DNA of 37,583 nucleotides from a virus. How positions within the stretch are numbered: the first letter of the stretch is position 1; each line of letters opens with the position of its first letter. The DNA lies in the IMG/VR virus record IMGVR_UViG_3300033153_009399, positions 1 through 37,583 of that record. The stretch is one strand, 5' to 3'. Shown here in pieces: positions 23,128-30,551 of this stretch. A program made the position numbers and the translations under genes. The notes beneath the pieces were generated by a model. It worked only from the letters and a program-made list of their open reading frames with translations, was not told the DNA's origin and made no database searches.

Positions 23128-23385
23128 GTGAACGGCCTCGATTTCCTGATGCACGATTACGTTCAGATTCCCATTACGAAACTGGGAGAGTTCTTCGGGG
23201 TGAAGGTCATCACGGTAGGAGGGCTCGCGCTCCCTCGGATGCTCCCGGTCTGCCGACGGTGCGGAGAGGACGCCGACACCGACCACGACCTGACGACTGG
23301 AGAGATGACGACCTACTGCCGGAAGTGCCGGATCTTTATCACGCTCACCAGAGATGAGATAGAAGTCCTTGTGGGGGGATCCTGA
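23128..23385 (+). CDS. Zinc-ribbon protein
   Basis: 85 residues. An N-terminal hydrophobic/beta segment (YVQIPITKLGEFFGVKVITV) is followed by CRRCGEDADTDHD and YCRKC, a four-Cys ribbon, and a helical end. The GTG at 23128 is chosen over the TTG at 23125 because GGGGGTG is 5 bases ahead of it. First gene after the integrase gap. Function unknown. Confidence 0.6.
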   Translation: MNGLDFLMHDYVQIPITKLGEFFGVKVITVGGLALPRMLPVCRRCGEDADTDHDLTTGEMTTYCRKCRIFITLTRDEIEVLVGGS

Positions 23386-23639
23386 TGGGCCGCCGAACCA
23401 AGGGAGCATCATGCGGTTCGTCGAAGTGCCGGTTCTACCGGCCGCGAGGCTCGTCACCACAATGCTCGAAGTGCCGACGTCATTACCCGGATAAATTCCA
23501 GCCGAGGCCGACCACGCGACCAGGACAGGGCGTCCGGTGCCCGATATGCGGCGGCGACACCTACCAGTGGAGCACGACGGAATACCGTTGCAGCGACCGT
23601 GACTGCGGGCATAAATTCGAGGTGGAGGTGGTCCCTTGA
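23385..23639 (+). CDS. Two-zinc-ribbon protein
   Basis: 84 residues, basic. First zinc site: CGSSKC and CSKC within residues 10-31. Second: CPICGG and CSDRDCGHKF near the C-terminus, a classical rubredoxin-like or TFIIS-like ribbon. The ATG overlaps the previous stop by one base; the stop overlaps the following TTG. Likely nucleic-acid binding, but no specific family. Confidence 0.65.
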   Translation: MGRRTKGASCGSSKCRFYRPRGSSPQCSKCRRHYPDKFQPRPTTRPGQGVRCPICGGDTYQWSTTEYRCSDRDCGHKFEVEVVP

Positions 23640-24046
23640 AGAAGTTCGTCAAGCCCTTCACCTACGCGCCGAAGATCCCGGCGGTCCTCGACGGACGGTG
23701 TACTCAGACCATCCGCCCGATCAAGACGAACGACATGGACAAGATACCCATCTGGGATGACCAGATACTCTTCCACGGCTGGGAAGGGAAGCCGTACCGC
23801 TCGAAATGGTCGTGGCGTCTCCGGGTCGAGGTCGAGACGTTCCTCATCCTGAAATTGAAAAAGACCGGACTGACGGATACCGCGAATGGCAAGTTCTATC
23901 CGTGGGCCCATCCGAAGCTCACGTACCTGGCCGAGCTCGACTTCATCGAGCCGCCGACGGGTGAAGCACTCGGGGAACTCCTCCTCGGATGGTACGACCC
24001 CGGTCAGTTCCTTCAGGTGATCCGCTTCAAGGAGGTGGACGCCTGA
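23636..24046 (+). CDS. ASCH/PUA-like domain protein
   Basis: 136 residues from TTG 23636 (TTGA overlap). The N-terminal PAVLDGRCTQTIRPIK matches the ASCH signature 'i..GkKtqTiR', followed by strands IPIWDDQILFHGWEGKPY and a long SW(K)RLRVEV strand, as in the ASCH beta-barrel. ASCH domains bind RNA or nucleotides and are common as small phage genes. It immediately precedes the iteron-like cluster. Specific ligand unknown. Confidence 0.65.
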   Translation: MKKFVKPFTYAPKIPAVLDGRCTQTIRPIKTNDMDKIPIWDDQILFHGWEGKPYRSKWSWRLRVEVETFLILKLKKTGLTDTANGKFYPWAHPKLTYLAELDFIEPPTGEALGELLLGWYDPGQFLQVIRFKEVDA

Positions 24047-24050
24047 GCAT

Positions 24051-24129
24051 TGTAACTATCAAGGATGTAACTATCAAGGCAGATTGTAACTGTCATGGCA
24101 ATTCATGTAACCTTTTCTGTAACAATAGG
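24051..24129. repeat. Iteron-like TGTAAC repeats ahead of the winged-helix gene
   Basis: Five same-strand copies begin with TGTAAC: 24051-24064 and 24066-24079 (identical 14-mers TGTAACTATCAAGG), 24085-24098 (TGTAACTGTCATGG), 24106-24119 and 24118-24129 (core only). A sixth, TGTAACTATCACGA, lies at 24396-24409 inside the gene next to a hairpin. They fill the 100-base gap before a winged-helix protein gene. Direct repeats beside a DNA-binding protein gene are typical of replication-initiator binding sites or of autoregulatory operators. Confidence 0.7.
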
Positions 24130-24146
24130 GGGGTGGAAGCATCGCC

Positions 24147-25160
24147 GTGAAGGACGACGTCTTCCGGCTCATCGTCCCCCCGAACATGTTCCTGCAGAAG
24201 CAGATCTCGGACATGCTCAGGATATCGAAGCGGATGGTTTCGTACTACGTCCAGGAGCTCCTGAAGGACGGGTGGATACGCCCGATCGCGAGACGTTCGG
24301 ACGCCGAGGAGAAGATCAGGCTGCTCCTCCCGGGCGTCAAGTACAGCAAGCGAATGAAGTTCTACGAAAGGGGCCGAAACGCCCCGAAAGATGATTGTAA
24401 CTATCACGACGTGGGGGACGGGACGAAGTCCCGTGCGATACGTGTCCACAACCACGCGTTCAAGTACAAGATCACGGAGACGGGAAACGTCGAATGGGAC
24501 TCGGAGTACGACCTCAAGGACACGAAGGTAAGCCAGAAGAAATTGAAGTTCGGAGAGGTGAACGTCTTCGTGAGGAAGTACGGCAACAAGACGATGGTCG
24601 CGTACCTGCCGATAGAGTTCGTGAGCGCGCCGACGTTGGAGCAGTGCCTGAAGGACCGGGACGACGTCGCGTTCCAGCTGAAGAATTACATCGAGAAGCG
24701 CTGGGGCTTCCGGCTCGGCATGCCGATGGAAGTGTCCAAGCACCTCGGCGTGCTGACGCACTCGAAGGCGTTGGCCGAAGAGGTCCGGGGATCACCGGAC
24801 AAGATCACGACGGACGGCGGGTGGATCGACGACAGCCTGGGCACAGCGAAGGACGGCATCGTCGAGGTGGAGAGCGAGGACCCGAGGATAGCCGATCTGG
24901 TCGCGAGGGCCCCGCGCTCGTTGCTCGACATCAAAGACGAGGTGATGCTGACCCAGGACATGGTCCTCGAAGTACGGAAAAAGGTGGAGGTGGTGGAGGT
25001 CGACCTCGAGGCGATCAAGAACGGGTGGCAGGACCTCCCGGAGATATCACGGTCACTCTCGAGAGTATCGAGATCATTGAATCGTATCGGCGACGAGCTG
25101 AAGCACCCACAGCTGACGTTCGATCCTGGTGAGCGCGAGACGTTGGAGGGATACCAATGA
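24147..25160 (+). CDS. Winged-helix DNA-binding protein, replication initiator candidate
   Basis: 337 residues. A winged-helix segment at about 10-50 (FLQKQISDMLRISKRMVSYY, recognition helix VSYYVQELLKDG) opens the protein. A basic, beta-rich central domain follows (about 90-160, RVHNHAFKYKITETGN...) with RWGFRLGMPMEVSKHL after it. The C-terminus from about 270 is coiled coil (VLEVRKKVEVVEVDLEAIKN). Iteron-like repeats lie immediately upstream and one copy inside. No Rep HUH or polymerase motif is visible. It may bind the repeats to start replication with host enzymes, or be a repressor. GTG start with GGGGGGTGG upstream. Confidence 0.6.
   Translation: MKDDVFRLIVPPNMFLQKQISDMLRISKRMVSYYVQELLKDGWIRPIARRSDAEEKIRLLLPGVKYSKRMKFYERGRNAPKDDCNYHDVGDGTKSRAIRVHNHAFKYKITETGNVEWDSEYDLKDTKVSQKKLKFGEVNVFVRKYGNKTMVAYLPIEFVSAPTLEQCLKDRDDVAFQLKNYIEKRWGFRLGMPMEVSKHLGVLTHSKALAEEVRGSPDKITTDGGWIDDSLGTAKDGIVEVESEDPRIADLVARAPRSLLDIKDEVMLTQDMVLEVRKKVEVVEVDLEAIKNGWQDLPEISRSLSRVSRSLNRIGDELKHPQLTFDPGERETLEGYQ
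24370..24409. promoter_or_regulatory. Hairpin plus sixth TGTAAC repeat inside the winged-helix gene
   Basis: GGGGC (24370-24374)/GCCCC (24381-24385) forms a short hairpin 11 bases before TGTAACTATCACGA (24396-24409). The repeat matches the upstream iteron consensus at 11 of 14 positions. Coding constraint does not explain conservation of this DNA motif. Confidence 0.4.
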
Positions 25161-25999
25161 GTCCCCCCGACGGAACCTTAATGAACACCGATAATATTCG
25201 TACAATGGGGGAGCGCGCCGGTGATAGGTGCGCGGGTTTGACTCCATCTTACCCGCGAACCTCCCAGGCCGGTGTATCTCCCTCACCCTTAACTCTCCCC
25301 GCATGGTGGAAACGCCAGGAACCGTACGCTATCGGTGACTGTCTCGAATTGATGAAGGACATTCCCGATAAGTCGATCGATCTCATATTAACAGACCCCC
25401 CTTATTCTACTCCCGTTATTACTGCCATCGGCCGGGAACTATGCAAGAATTTTGCCGACCTATCTGTTCAGAAACAATATTGTAGAGACCTCCGTGTGGA
25501 ATGGGAAAGGGTATTACGGAAAGGTGGTTCCGCTTTCGTATTCTGCGACGCAAGGTATTACCCCGTGCTGTTCGAGTCGTTTTATCCATGGATAACATCT
25601 CATCTTGTCATTTGGGATAAAGGGCGAATAGGTCTGGGTGGGGCCTTTCGCCATCAATATGAATGTATTTTCTTCACCTCACCGTTTAGTGGAGTCAAAC
25701 CGATAGACGATAAAACGTATGCGGATATCATTCGGTGTTCGCCAATACCGCCGCAACAGCGATCACATGGCGCAGAAAAACCCGGCGAATTACTTGAACT
25801 ATTAATCAATGGGTTCTGCCGGGTCGGCGGAGTCGTATTAGATCCGTTCCTCGGGTCTGGAAGTACTCTACTCGCATGTCGTAAAACCGCCAGGGTCGGG
25901 ATAGGATACGAATTGAATCCGGAATATGAATCAACCATCCGCAAACGGATATTGGCCGACACCCCCCCAATAGAAAAATACGGGGGTGACGCGCCATAA
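25157..25999 (+). CDS. DNA methyltransferase (N6-adenine/N4-cytosine, beta-type order)
   Basis: 280 residues. Motif IV DPPY at 80-83 comes before motif I DPFLGSGST at 229-237 (then GYELNPEY at 250-257), the order of beta-class N4/N6 methyltransferases of the PF01555 family. It would methylate a short DNA site to protect viral DNA or mark it. The first 48 residues are poorly structured and may not be translated: the catalytic domain begins near WWKRQEPYAIGDCLELMK, and a TATA-like ATAATATT lies at 25190. No partner restriction enzyme is present, so it is an orphan. The body is clearly AT-richer than its neighbours, a sign of recent acquisition. Confidence 0.85.
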   Translation: MSPPDGTLMNTDNIRTMGERAGDRCAGLTPSYPRTSQAGVSPSPLTLPAWWKRQEPYAIGDCLELMKDIPDKSIDLILTDPPYSTPVITAIGRELCKNFADLSVQKQYCRDLRVEWERVLRKGGSAFVFCDARYYPVLFESFYPWITSHLVIWDKGRIGLGGAFRHQYECIFFTSPFSGVKPIDDKTYADIIRCSPIPPQQRSHGAEKPGELLELLINGFCRVGGVVLDPFLGSGSTLLACRKTARVGIGYELNPEYESTIRKRILADTPPIEKYGGDAP

Positions 26000-26628
26000 C
26001 CTCGTCCCCGTTCTCCGTCACGAAGCACGAGGTTGCAGCCATCCTCGGGTGGACCGTGTACGACAACGACGAGCTCCCGATATGGATATCAACCGCGTAT
26101 CCGAAGGGCTCGCCGCTGAACAAGATCTGGAAGTTCCTGTCGTACGACAAGGTGATCAGGACGGCGAAGGGGTATTCGGTAAAACCGTTAACGGAAGAGA
26201 ACTACAACAAGACCGAGAGACACCTGACCTGGCGGCTCGAATGCGATTGTCAAGGATTTCACACGAACGGCTGGTGCCTTCACCAGTTCATGGTCTACGT
26301 GTGGAGGGTCCTGTCCGCCTTGCGTGGGAAAGGGTTCCACATCGTGAATGCGAGAAAGGTGATAGTCCACACGAGCACGGACCCCGTCGGAGATCATAAC
26401 CACTGCATGCAGTTCGTCGACGACAGGGAACGCTGGGAGTGCTCGTGCGACGGGTTCCACTACCGGCAGCACTGCTCGCATATCTCAGAATTCCTCGCAT
26501 TGATGTCATTCAACCCGAACGAATATCACATCGAAGATTACGTCCACGCGGAGCACGAGACGGCCTGGATGAACCTCGACCTGTCGCTGGTGACGCACAA
26601 GGTGGAAGTGTTGCGGGGGGTGGTGTGA
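25996..26628 (+). CDS. Protein with two SWIM zinc fingers (apparent ATA start)
   Basis: 210 residues if begun at ATA 25996. Two SWIM motifs (CxC...CxH): C83/C85/C94/H96 and C149/C151/C160/H162. SWIM fingers bind DNA or proteins and accompany recombination and transposition factors. The ATA overlaps the upstream TAA (ATAA) with GGGGGTGA six bases ahead. The 20 codons before the first canonical start (GTG 26056) have good coding bias and encode a helix-forming SVTKHEVAAILGWT segment. Coupled forward to the next gene (GTGA). Possible role in recombination or DNA modification alongside the methyltransferase. Confidence 0.7.
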   Translation: MTSSPFSVTKHEVAAILGWTVYDNDELPIWISTAYPKGSPLNKIWKFLSYDKVIRTAKGYSVKPLTEENYNKTERHLTWRLECDCQGFHTNGWCLHQFMVYVWRVLSALRGKGFHIVNARKVIVHTSTDPVGDHNHCMQFVDDRERWECSCDGFHYRQHCSHISEFLALMSFNPNEYHIEDYVHAEHETAWMNLDLSLVTHKVEVLRGVV

Positions 26629-26909
26629 CGATCAAACGCTCCGAGGTCGAGCTGAGCACGTACAAAAAGATCGCCAACATAGACGAGCAGCTGATCCGGA
26701 CGGTCTACACGCTCGTCGACGATTATCTCCAGTTCATGAAGCGGAAGAATGCCCAACGAAAAGCGGACGGGCTTCCGCCGATCACGGTCAACGAGAAGTA
26801 CCTCCGAATAAGACTGATGATCACGGACAGGAACGAGAGGAAAGAACGGCTGAAGAAGCAGGGGGACCCGAACAGCATCCCCCTGGACGCGTTCGGGAGA
26901 GGTGATTGA
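26625..26909 (+). CDS. Small helical basic protein
   Basis: 94 residues from GTG 26625 (GTGA overlap, GGGGGGTG upstream). Mainly helical: IDEQLIRTVYTLVDDYLQFM, then a basic KRKNAQRKADG turn, a VNEKYLRIRLMITDRNE helix and a charged end. Possibly DNA-binding or a subunit of a neighbouring factor; no family recognised. Confidence 0.6.
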   Translation: MTIKRSEVELSTYKKIANIDEQLIRTVYTLVDDYLQFMKRKNAQRKADGLPPITVNEKYLRIRLMITDRNERKERLKKQGDPNSIPLDAFGRGD

Positions 26910-26911
26910 GG

Positions 26912-27025
26912 ATGGGGCGAACAATCAACGATGTTGTCTTGGATATGCTCGAACTCATACGGGAAAATTACCACGACATCAGAGAACTCCGAGAGCAAGT
27001 AGAGGCCCTAACCGAGAGGAGGTAA
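26912..27025 (+). CDS. 37-residue coiled-coil protein
   Basis: GAGGTGATTGAGG directly precedes the ATG. The whole product is an amphipathic helix (INDVVLDMLELIRENYHDIR, then ELREQVEALTERR). AT-richer than the preceding genes. It probably oligomerises; role unknown. Confidence 0.55.
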   Translation: MGRTINDVVLDMLELIRENYHDIRELREQVEALTERR

Positions 27026-27029
27026 GGAG

Positions 27030-27161
27030 ATGGATGACGACTATTGCAAAGCACTCGCCGGATACAGCATTGCTGAATCGGCCCACGAGGACTTTCGCAG
27101 GTCGGGAGATGGATACGCGTATTGCCCATACTGTGGTGAACTCTTAAAGAGGAGGTCGTGA
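27030..27161 (+). CDS. Small zinc protein (43 residues)
   Basis: Begins MDDDYCKALAGYSIAESAHE and ends with a CPYCG half-ribbon. AGGAGGTAAGGAG precedes the ATG. With C6 and H19 the CPYC pair could bind one zinc. Function unknown. Confidence 0.55.
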   Translation: MDDDYCKALAGYSIAESAHEDFRRSGDGYAYCPYCGELLKRRS

Positions 27162-27163
27162 GG

Positions 27164-27361
27164 ATGGACGGATTGAGAGGATGGGGGAGAGGCCCGAACA
27201 TGAGTAAGTACCACATGTTCAACACGAGCAATATGAGTCTATGTGGTCGGTGGTCGTGCTTACTCTGGCATGATGATATGTTCGAGGACGATGACGGCAA
27301 CGTTTCACCGGAGGATTGTAAGACCTGCCGTAAAAAGTTGGAGGCCCTAACGGGGGTGTGA
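27164..27361 (+). CDS. Small Cys-containing protein
   Basis: 65 residues from the ATG at 27164, which has GGAGGTCGTGAGG directly upstream (an in-frame GTG at 27158 lies within that site). Contains CGRWSC, an acidic loop and CKTCRKK, a possible zinc site. Function unknown. Confidence 0.5.
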   Translation: MDGLRGWGRGPNMSKYHMFNTSNMSLCGRWSCLLWHDDMFEDDDGNVSPEDCKTCRKKLEALTGV

Positions 27362-27363
27362 TT

Positions 27364-27525
27364 GTGACAAAGAGTTATTTCACACACGAAACCGAAAGGA
27401 ATACCTGTAAAGGATGCGGCCATCACCAAGAGGGGATTTGCACCAATTGTTACAGTGACCACTATGGACATCATATCAAGAGATATCATCCGTCGTGTGA
27501 CTTCCACACAGAAGGGAGGCGGTGA
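27364..27525 (+). CDS. His/Cys-rich zinc protein (53 residues)
   Basis: GTG at 27364 follows the previous stop by 2 bases. Motifs CKGCGHH and CTNCYSDHYGHHI, with a further CDFH, give ligands for two zinc ions. AT-richer than surrounding genes. Function unknown. Confidence 0.55.
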   Translation: MTKSYFTHETERNTCKGCGHHQEGICTNCYSDHYGHHIKRYHPSCDFHTEGRR

Positions 27526-27527
27526 CG

Positions 27528-27665
27528 ATGGACGGAACGTTGCTGTATTTCAGTGAGCCCTTCGAGGTCCAATCGGAGGCAGAGATGTGGCGGTTAATGG
27601 ACTTCCTCAACCCAGTCATCACAGATTTCCTGTCAATAGAGGCCCCCACCGCCGGAGGAGCGTGA
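27528..27665 (+). CDS. Small acidic protein (45 residues)
   Basis: GGGAGGCGGTGACG precedes the ATG. A short acidic, hydrophobic product with DFLNPVITDFLSI near its centre; no zinc ligands, no clear membrane segment. Function unknown; small acidic phage proteins often inhibit host factors, but nothing here shows that. Confidence 0.5.
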   Translation: MDGTLLYFSEPFEVQSEAEMWRLMDFLNPVITDFLSIEAPTAGGA

Positions 27666-27670
27666 TTAAG

Positions 27671-28033
27671 ATGGAACCCGGAGAGGTACGAATAACGGTC
27701 AGGGCAGAACACGCCCGTGAGATACGGCAAATAGTCCGGAGGATCGAGCGCGGCGAGTACCCGCGCCCCGAGATCATGGAGTTCGCGGAAGCGATGGAGA
27801 ACACGATGAGGAAGCACGACCCCGAGAAGGGAGACTCGTGGAAAGAGATGACCCCACTCAAGCTCTACGCTCTCCTCGCCGATGAGCACCGGGAACTGAA
27901 AGAAGTATTCATAGTCGGTACCCCCGGTAAGGACCCCCTCGACGCGATAGCCCTTGAATGCCTCGACCTCGCCAACGTCTCGATGATGCTCTACCACCGA
28001 GCGCGGATGATGCGGAAGGAGGTCACCGAATGA
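27671..28033 (+). CDS. MazG-like nucleotide pyrophosphohydrolase
   Basis: 120 residues, all-helical. It shows the all-alpha NTP-PPase metal-binding pairs ExxE (E72, E75 in DEHRELKE) and ExxD (E96, D99 in ECLDLANVSMM), with the Asn after the second pair and the MMLYHR end usual in phage MazG-like proteins. These hydrolyse NTPs or dNTPs and may lower alarmone or non-canonical nucleotide pools during infection. The ATG at 27671 is preceded by GGAGCGTGATT; the stop overlaps the following ATG. Confidence 0.75.
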   Translation: MEPGEVRITVRAEHAREIRQIVRRIERGEYPRPEIMEFAEAMENTMRKHDPEKGDSWKEMTPLKLYALLADEHRELKEVFIVGTPGKDPLDAIALECLDLANVSMMLYHRARMMRKEVTE

Positions 28034-28368
28034 GGAAGGTCGACATCATCGGCGAGCTCTACCGCTACCTCGCGACGGTGAAGGAAGCGTCCCTCGACGC
28101 GATCGAGGAAGCGTTGAACGGCGGCAACTACGGGATGCACGCGCCCGACAAGCATCAGCTGAAGTACGCGCTCGGCAGGATGGTCGGCACGGGCTACGTC
28201 GAGCGGAGATACCAGCACGTCGGGAAGCACCGGCACACGTACTATCACCTCACCCCATCCGGCATACGCCGTACCCGCGAGAGGATCAAGGAGGACGTGA
28301 AGCGCAAGCAGCAGGCACTCGACGACGCTCTCGTGCTCCAGCAGAGACTCCAGGAGGTGCACGCGTGA
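28030..28368 (+). CDS. Winged-helix DNA-binding protein
   Basis: 112 residues. Helices ELYRYLATVKEASLDAIEEA and KHQLKYALGRMVGTGYVERR followed by a wing (HVGKHRHTYYHLTPSGIRRT) fit a MarR/PadR-type winged helix; a charged C-terminal helix may dimerise. A second protein at 29373 has the same plan, so they may be paralogous early regulators. Coupled on both sides (ATGA, GTGA). Confidence 0.7.
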   Translation: MRKVDIIGELYRYLATVKEASLDAIEEALNGGNYGMHAPDKHQLKYALGRMVGTGYVERRYQHVGKHRHTYYHLTPSGIRRTRERIKEDVKRKQQALDDALVLQQRLQEVHA

Positions 28369-28535
28369 ACTGGCGCCACCCGTGGAGATCCCTGCAGTGC
28401 ATCATCGTCGGCCACCGGGTCGTGAGATACAAGGGCGGTCATCACCCGTCGCGTATCATGATGTACTGCCGCAGGTGCAGGACGCTGAAACCGGCAAGGC
28501 TCGGGCCGACAGCGAAGCGATGGAGGGGACGGTGA
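28365..28535 (+). CDS. Small basic protein with CxxC (56 residues)
   Basis: GTG at 28365 overlaps the preceding stop (GTGA) and follows GGAGG by 9 bases. Basic throughout, with YCRRCR and Cys11, a partial zinc site. The stop overlaps the next ATG. Function unknown. Confidence 0.55.
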   Translation: MNWRHPWRSLQCIIVGHRVVRYKGGHHPSRIMMYCRRCRTLKPARLGPTAKRWRGR

Positions 28536-28768
28536 TGAACGGCCTCTGGATCCCGGTGACCGTGCTCTACTGCATCGCCATCGCGCTCGCGTTCTACGGC
28601 TTCCTCTGGCTCTGGTATCAGGCGCGACTTCAGCGCATCGAGCGCGAGCGCCGAGTCATCGGGATGCAGTATGGCCACAGGCAGATGGCATGGAACGAGG
28701 TCGCTGGCACTCTCGAAGTCGATCTCACTGAAGACCTCGACGCCTTCTATGGAAGGGGGTTTCGGTGA
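28535..28768 (+). CDS. Small single-span membrane protein
   Basis: 77 residues. Residues 3-27 form one membrane helix (LWIPVTVLYCIAIALAFYGF), then a basic RLQRIERERR segment, so the C-terminus is probably cytoplasmic. GGTG upstream overlaps the previous stop. It lies among early genes; possible superinfection exclusion or antiholin, not established. Confidence 0.6.
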   Translation: MNGLWIPVTVLYCIAIALAFYGFLWLWYQARLQRIERERRVIGMQYGHRQMAWNEVAGTLEVDLTEDLDAFYGRGFR

Positions 28769-29046
28769 TGCCCCCGACCACGAAGCTCTACACATGCATC
28801 CACTGCGGACGTCAGGAGTGGATGGAGAACGACCAGGACGCGTTCGACAACGACTGGGAGGTGCTTCACGGTCCTATCTCCGACGACAAGTGGGCGTGCT
28901 ACGAGCGCCCGTGCATCGCCCGCCTCCACGCTCTCTGGGAACGCACCCAGGAGAGCCTCGAACGTGAGCACACGGACAGGATCACGAAACAGTTCACCAT
29001 GAAGGGAGACCAGTGGGGCCCGAAAGGGCAGGGAGCAGGGAGATGA
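28768..29046 (+). CDS. Zinc-containing helical protein
   Basis: 92 residues. CIHCGR near the N-terminus and CYERPC in the middle give four Cys for one zinc, followed by a helical C-terminal half. The ATG at 28768 (GGGGG 8 bases upstream) is preferred to the in-frame GTG three bases earlier. Its stop overlaps the following ATG. Confidence 0.6.
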   Translation: MPPTTKLYTCIHCGRQEWMENDQDAFDNDWEVLHGPISDDKWACYERPCIARLHALWERTQESLEREHTDRITKQFTMKGDQWGPKGQGAGR

Positions 29047-29369
29047 TAACGATGAATGTTGAACCACCGACCGAGAAACAGCACGAGTGCCCCGACTGTA
29101 GCGGACAACTGAACAGGACGAACAAGAAGGACGTGCTCGAATGCCCCGACTGCAAGGGAGAGTTCGTGCTCACCCACCGAATGGTGTGCCCGGAGTGCAG
29201 CGACGTGCTCATGAAGATGGGCGTCAGCGGACTGCTCTTCTGCATGCCGTGCGCGAAGTCGTACGAGCCCGCGGACGTGAAGCCCGTGCTCGTACCGCTC
29301 GACAGCGTGATAGGCCGGAGAAGACTCCAGAGACAGGCTGAGGGCTGGAGAGCCCCGAAGGACCGGTGA
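29043..29369 (+). CDS. Multi-zinc-ribbon protein
   Basis: 108 residues with CPDC, CPDC, CPEC and CMPC pairs spaced through residues 16-75, forming two ribbons. The basic C-terminus (GRRRLQRQAEGWRAPKDR) could contact nucleic acid. The start shares the 16-base cassette GGAGATGATAACGATG with the gene at 31547, and two in-frame ATGs (29043, 29052) fall within it. Function unknown. Confidence 0.6.
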   Translation: MITMNVEPPTEKQHECPDCSGQLNRTNKKDVLECPDCKGEFVLTHRMVCPECSDVLMKMGVSGLLFCMPCAKSYEPADVKPVLVPLDSVIGRRRLQRQAEGWRAPKDR

Positions 29370-29372
29370 CCG

Positions 29373-29678
29373 ATGGCGATCAGAGCAGACATCAGAGCAC
29401 AGGTCAAGCGCGACATCCCCGCGTACCTTGCCGAATGGGGCGATGTCACATTCGAGGCCCTCTACGACGAGTATCGCCGGAGATGGAAGTTCGTCACGCG
29501 GCTCGAACTCCATCAGGTACTGAGAGAGCTCAGGCGCGAGCAGGTCATCACCGTGCACCGTAGCGTCGACAGGATGGTACGCAGAGGCCGCAGCGTCACC
29601 CAGCACACGACCCTCTACGGGATCACCGCGAGAGGACGGCGGGCGCTCTACGGTCCGGGGGGTGATGAAGATGTGTGA
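29373..29678 (+). CDS. Winged-helix DNA-binding protein
   Basis: 101 residues: helix RDIPAYLAEWGDVTFEALYDEY, helix RLELHQVLRELRREQVITVHR, then a wing ending HTTLYGITARGRRALYG. The pattern parallels the winged helix at 28030. Strongly basic, so a DNA-binding regulator. GGTGACC lies just before the ATG. Confidence 0.7.
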   Translation: MAIRADIRAQVKRDIPAYLAEWGDVTFEALYDEYRRRWKFVTRLELHQVLRELRREQVITVHRSVDRMVRRGRSVTQHTTLYGITARGRRALYGPGGDEDV

Positions 29679-29925
29679 TTGTAAACCCGACTCCGGCCAC
29701 TATGACAAGTGCATCGTGCCTATCATCGACGCTCTCAACGCGGGCGGTATCGAGACCACATCCTCGTGCTGTGGACATAACCATGTCCTCGGACTCATCT
29801 CGCTTCGTGACGGGAGATGGCTTCTGATATGTGACGACTGGGGCGAGATGCACCGGGTATCCGATCCCGCCGACGAGGGGTTCACCACTCACGGCCCCAC
29901 CGAGGAGTGTGAGGAAGGAAAATGA
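29671..29925 (+). CDS. Small Cys-rich phage protein of the 'SCCGH' type
   Basis: 84 residues from ATG 29671 (GGTGAT 4 bases ahead; ATG 29665 and GTG 29662 are alternatives). Begins MCDCKPDSGHYDKCIVPIID and contains TTSSCCGHNHVLGLISLRDG followed by WLLICDDWGEMHRV. The block 'GIeTxxSCCGHg ... IxLxDGRxLxI' recurs in small proteins of unrelated phages; its function is not known to me. Overlaps the upstream gene by 8 bases. Confidence 0.6.
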   Translation: MCDCKPDSGHYDKCIVPIIDALNAGGIETTSSCCGHNHVLGLISLRDGRWLLICDDWGEMHRVSDPADEGFTTHGPTEECEEGK

Positions 29926-30551
29926 ACGGCGACGGCAAGCGAATGTTCGAGGACGAAGCCTTCGCGAAGCTCTACCACAAGGCCGTCGTCGTCGGCAATT
30001 CCTCGAAGACGTCGTTCGCACGGGATCTCGGCGTCGACCGTTCCACGGTCAGAAATTATCTGGCCCGGGAAGAGGTTGCTCAATTTCTACGGGAATTTCA
30101 GACGGGCGCCGCGAAGGAGAACGAGGCCCTCATCCCGGCTATCGTCGAGGTACAGGAGAAGATACGCAAGGTGAACGACAACATCGAGGAGCTCACCGCG
30201 CTGATGGATCTCGTCATGGGGTGGTATCGGACCCAGCTGAAGAAGAAGAAAGGGCACCTGTCCGAGGAGATGGAGAAGCGCTTCCGTGATAACATCACGG
30301 TACTGGACAAGCTCTACAACAGCATCGCCAGGAACCTTGAACGTATCGCGAACGCCGAGAAGACATTGAGCATCATGATCGACGCCCGGACGCAGACGCT
30401 GAACATCGTGCTGACCGAGCACCCCGACTGGCTCCGGTACAAACGGGCGGAGGCGTACGCGCTGAAGAAGATGGGTAAGAAGGCGCCTGGCAAGTTCGCG
30501 AAGGGCCTTGAGGAGTGGCTGGAGAAGCACCCTGCAGAGGGGGCCCAATGA
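29922..30551 (+). CDS. Terminase small subunit candidate / HTH coiled-coil protein
   Basis: 209 residues. An N-terminal helix-turn-helix (SSKTSFARDLGVDRSTVRNY) is followed by a long coiled coil (about 65-150, QEKIRKVNDNIEELTALMDL onward) and a basic C-terminus. HTH plus oligomerising coiled coil is the plan of phage small terminases, which recognise packaging sites. It is the last larger gene upstream of the large terminase, but about 2.6 kb and eleven small genes separate them, which is unusual. A regulator is the alternative. Confidence 0.6.
   Translation: MNGDGKRMFEDEAFAKLYHKAVVVGNSSKTSFARDLGVDRSTVRNYLAREEVAQFLREFQTGAAKENEALIPAIVEVQEKIRKVNDNIEELTALMDLVMGWYRTQLKKKKGHLSEEMEKRFRDNITVLDKLYNSIARNLERIANAEKTLSIMIDARTQTLNIVLTEHPDWLRYKRAEAYALKKMGKKAPGKFAKGLEEWLEKHPAEGAQ

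Noticed and set aside
21956-23131. 391-codon plus-strand open frame covering the whole integrase
   Set aside because: It is out of frame with a fully recognisable tyrosine recombinase; its product is low-complexity and codon bias follows the integrase frame.
24514-25132. Large frames overlapping the winged-helix gene on both strands
   Set aside because: Arg/Gly-rich translations without ribosome sites; codon bias follows the winged-helix frame.
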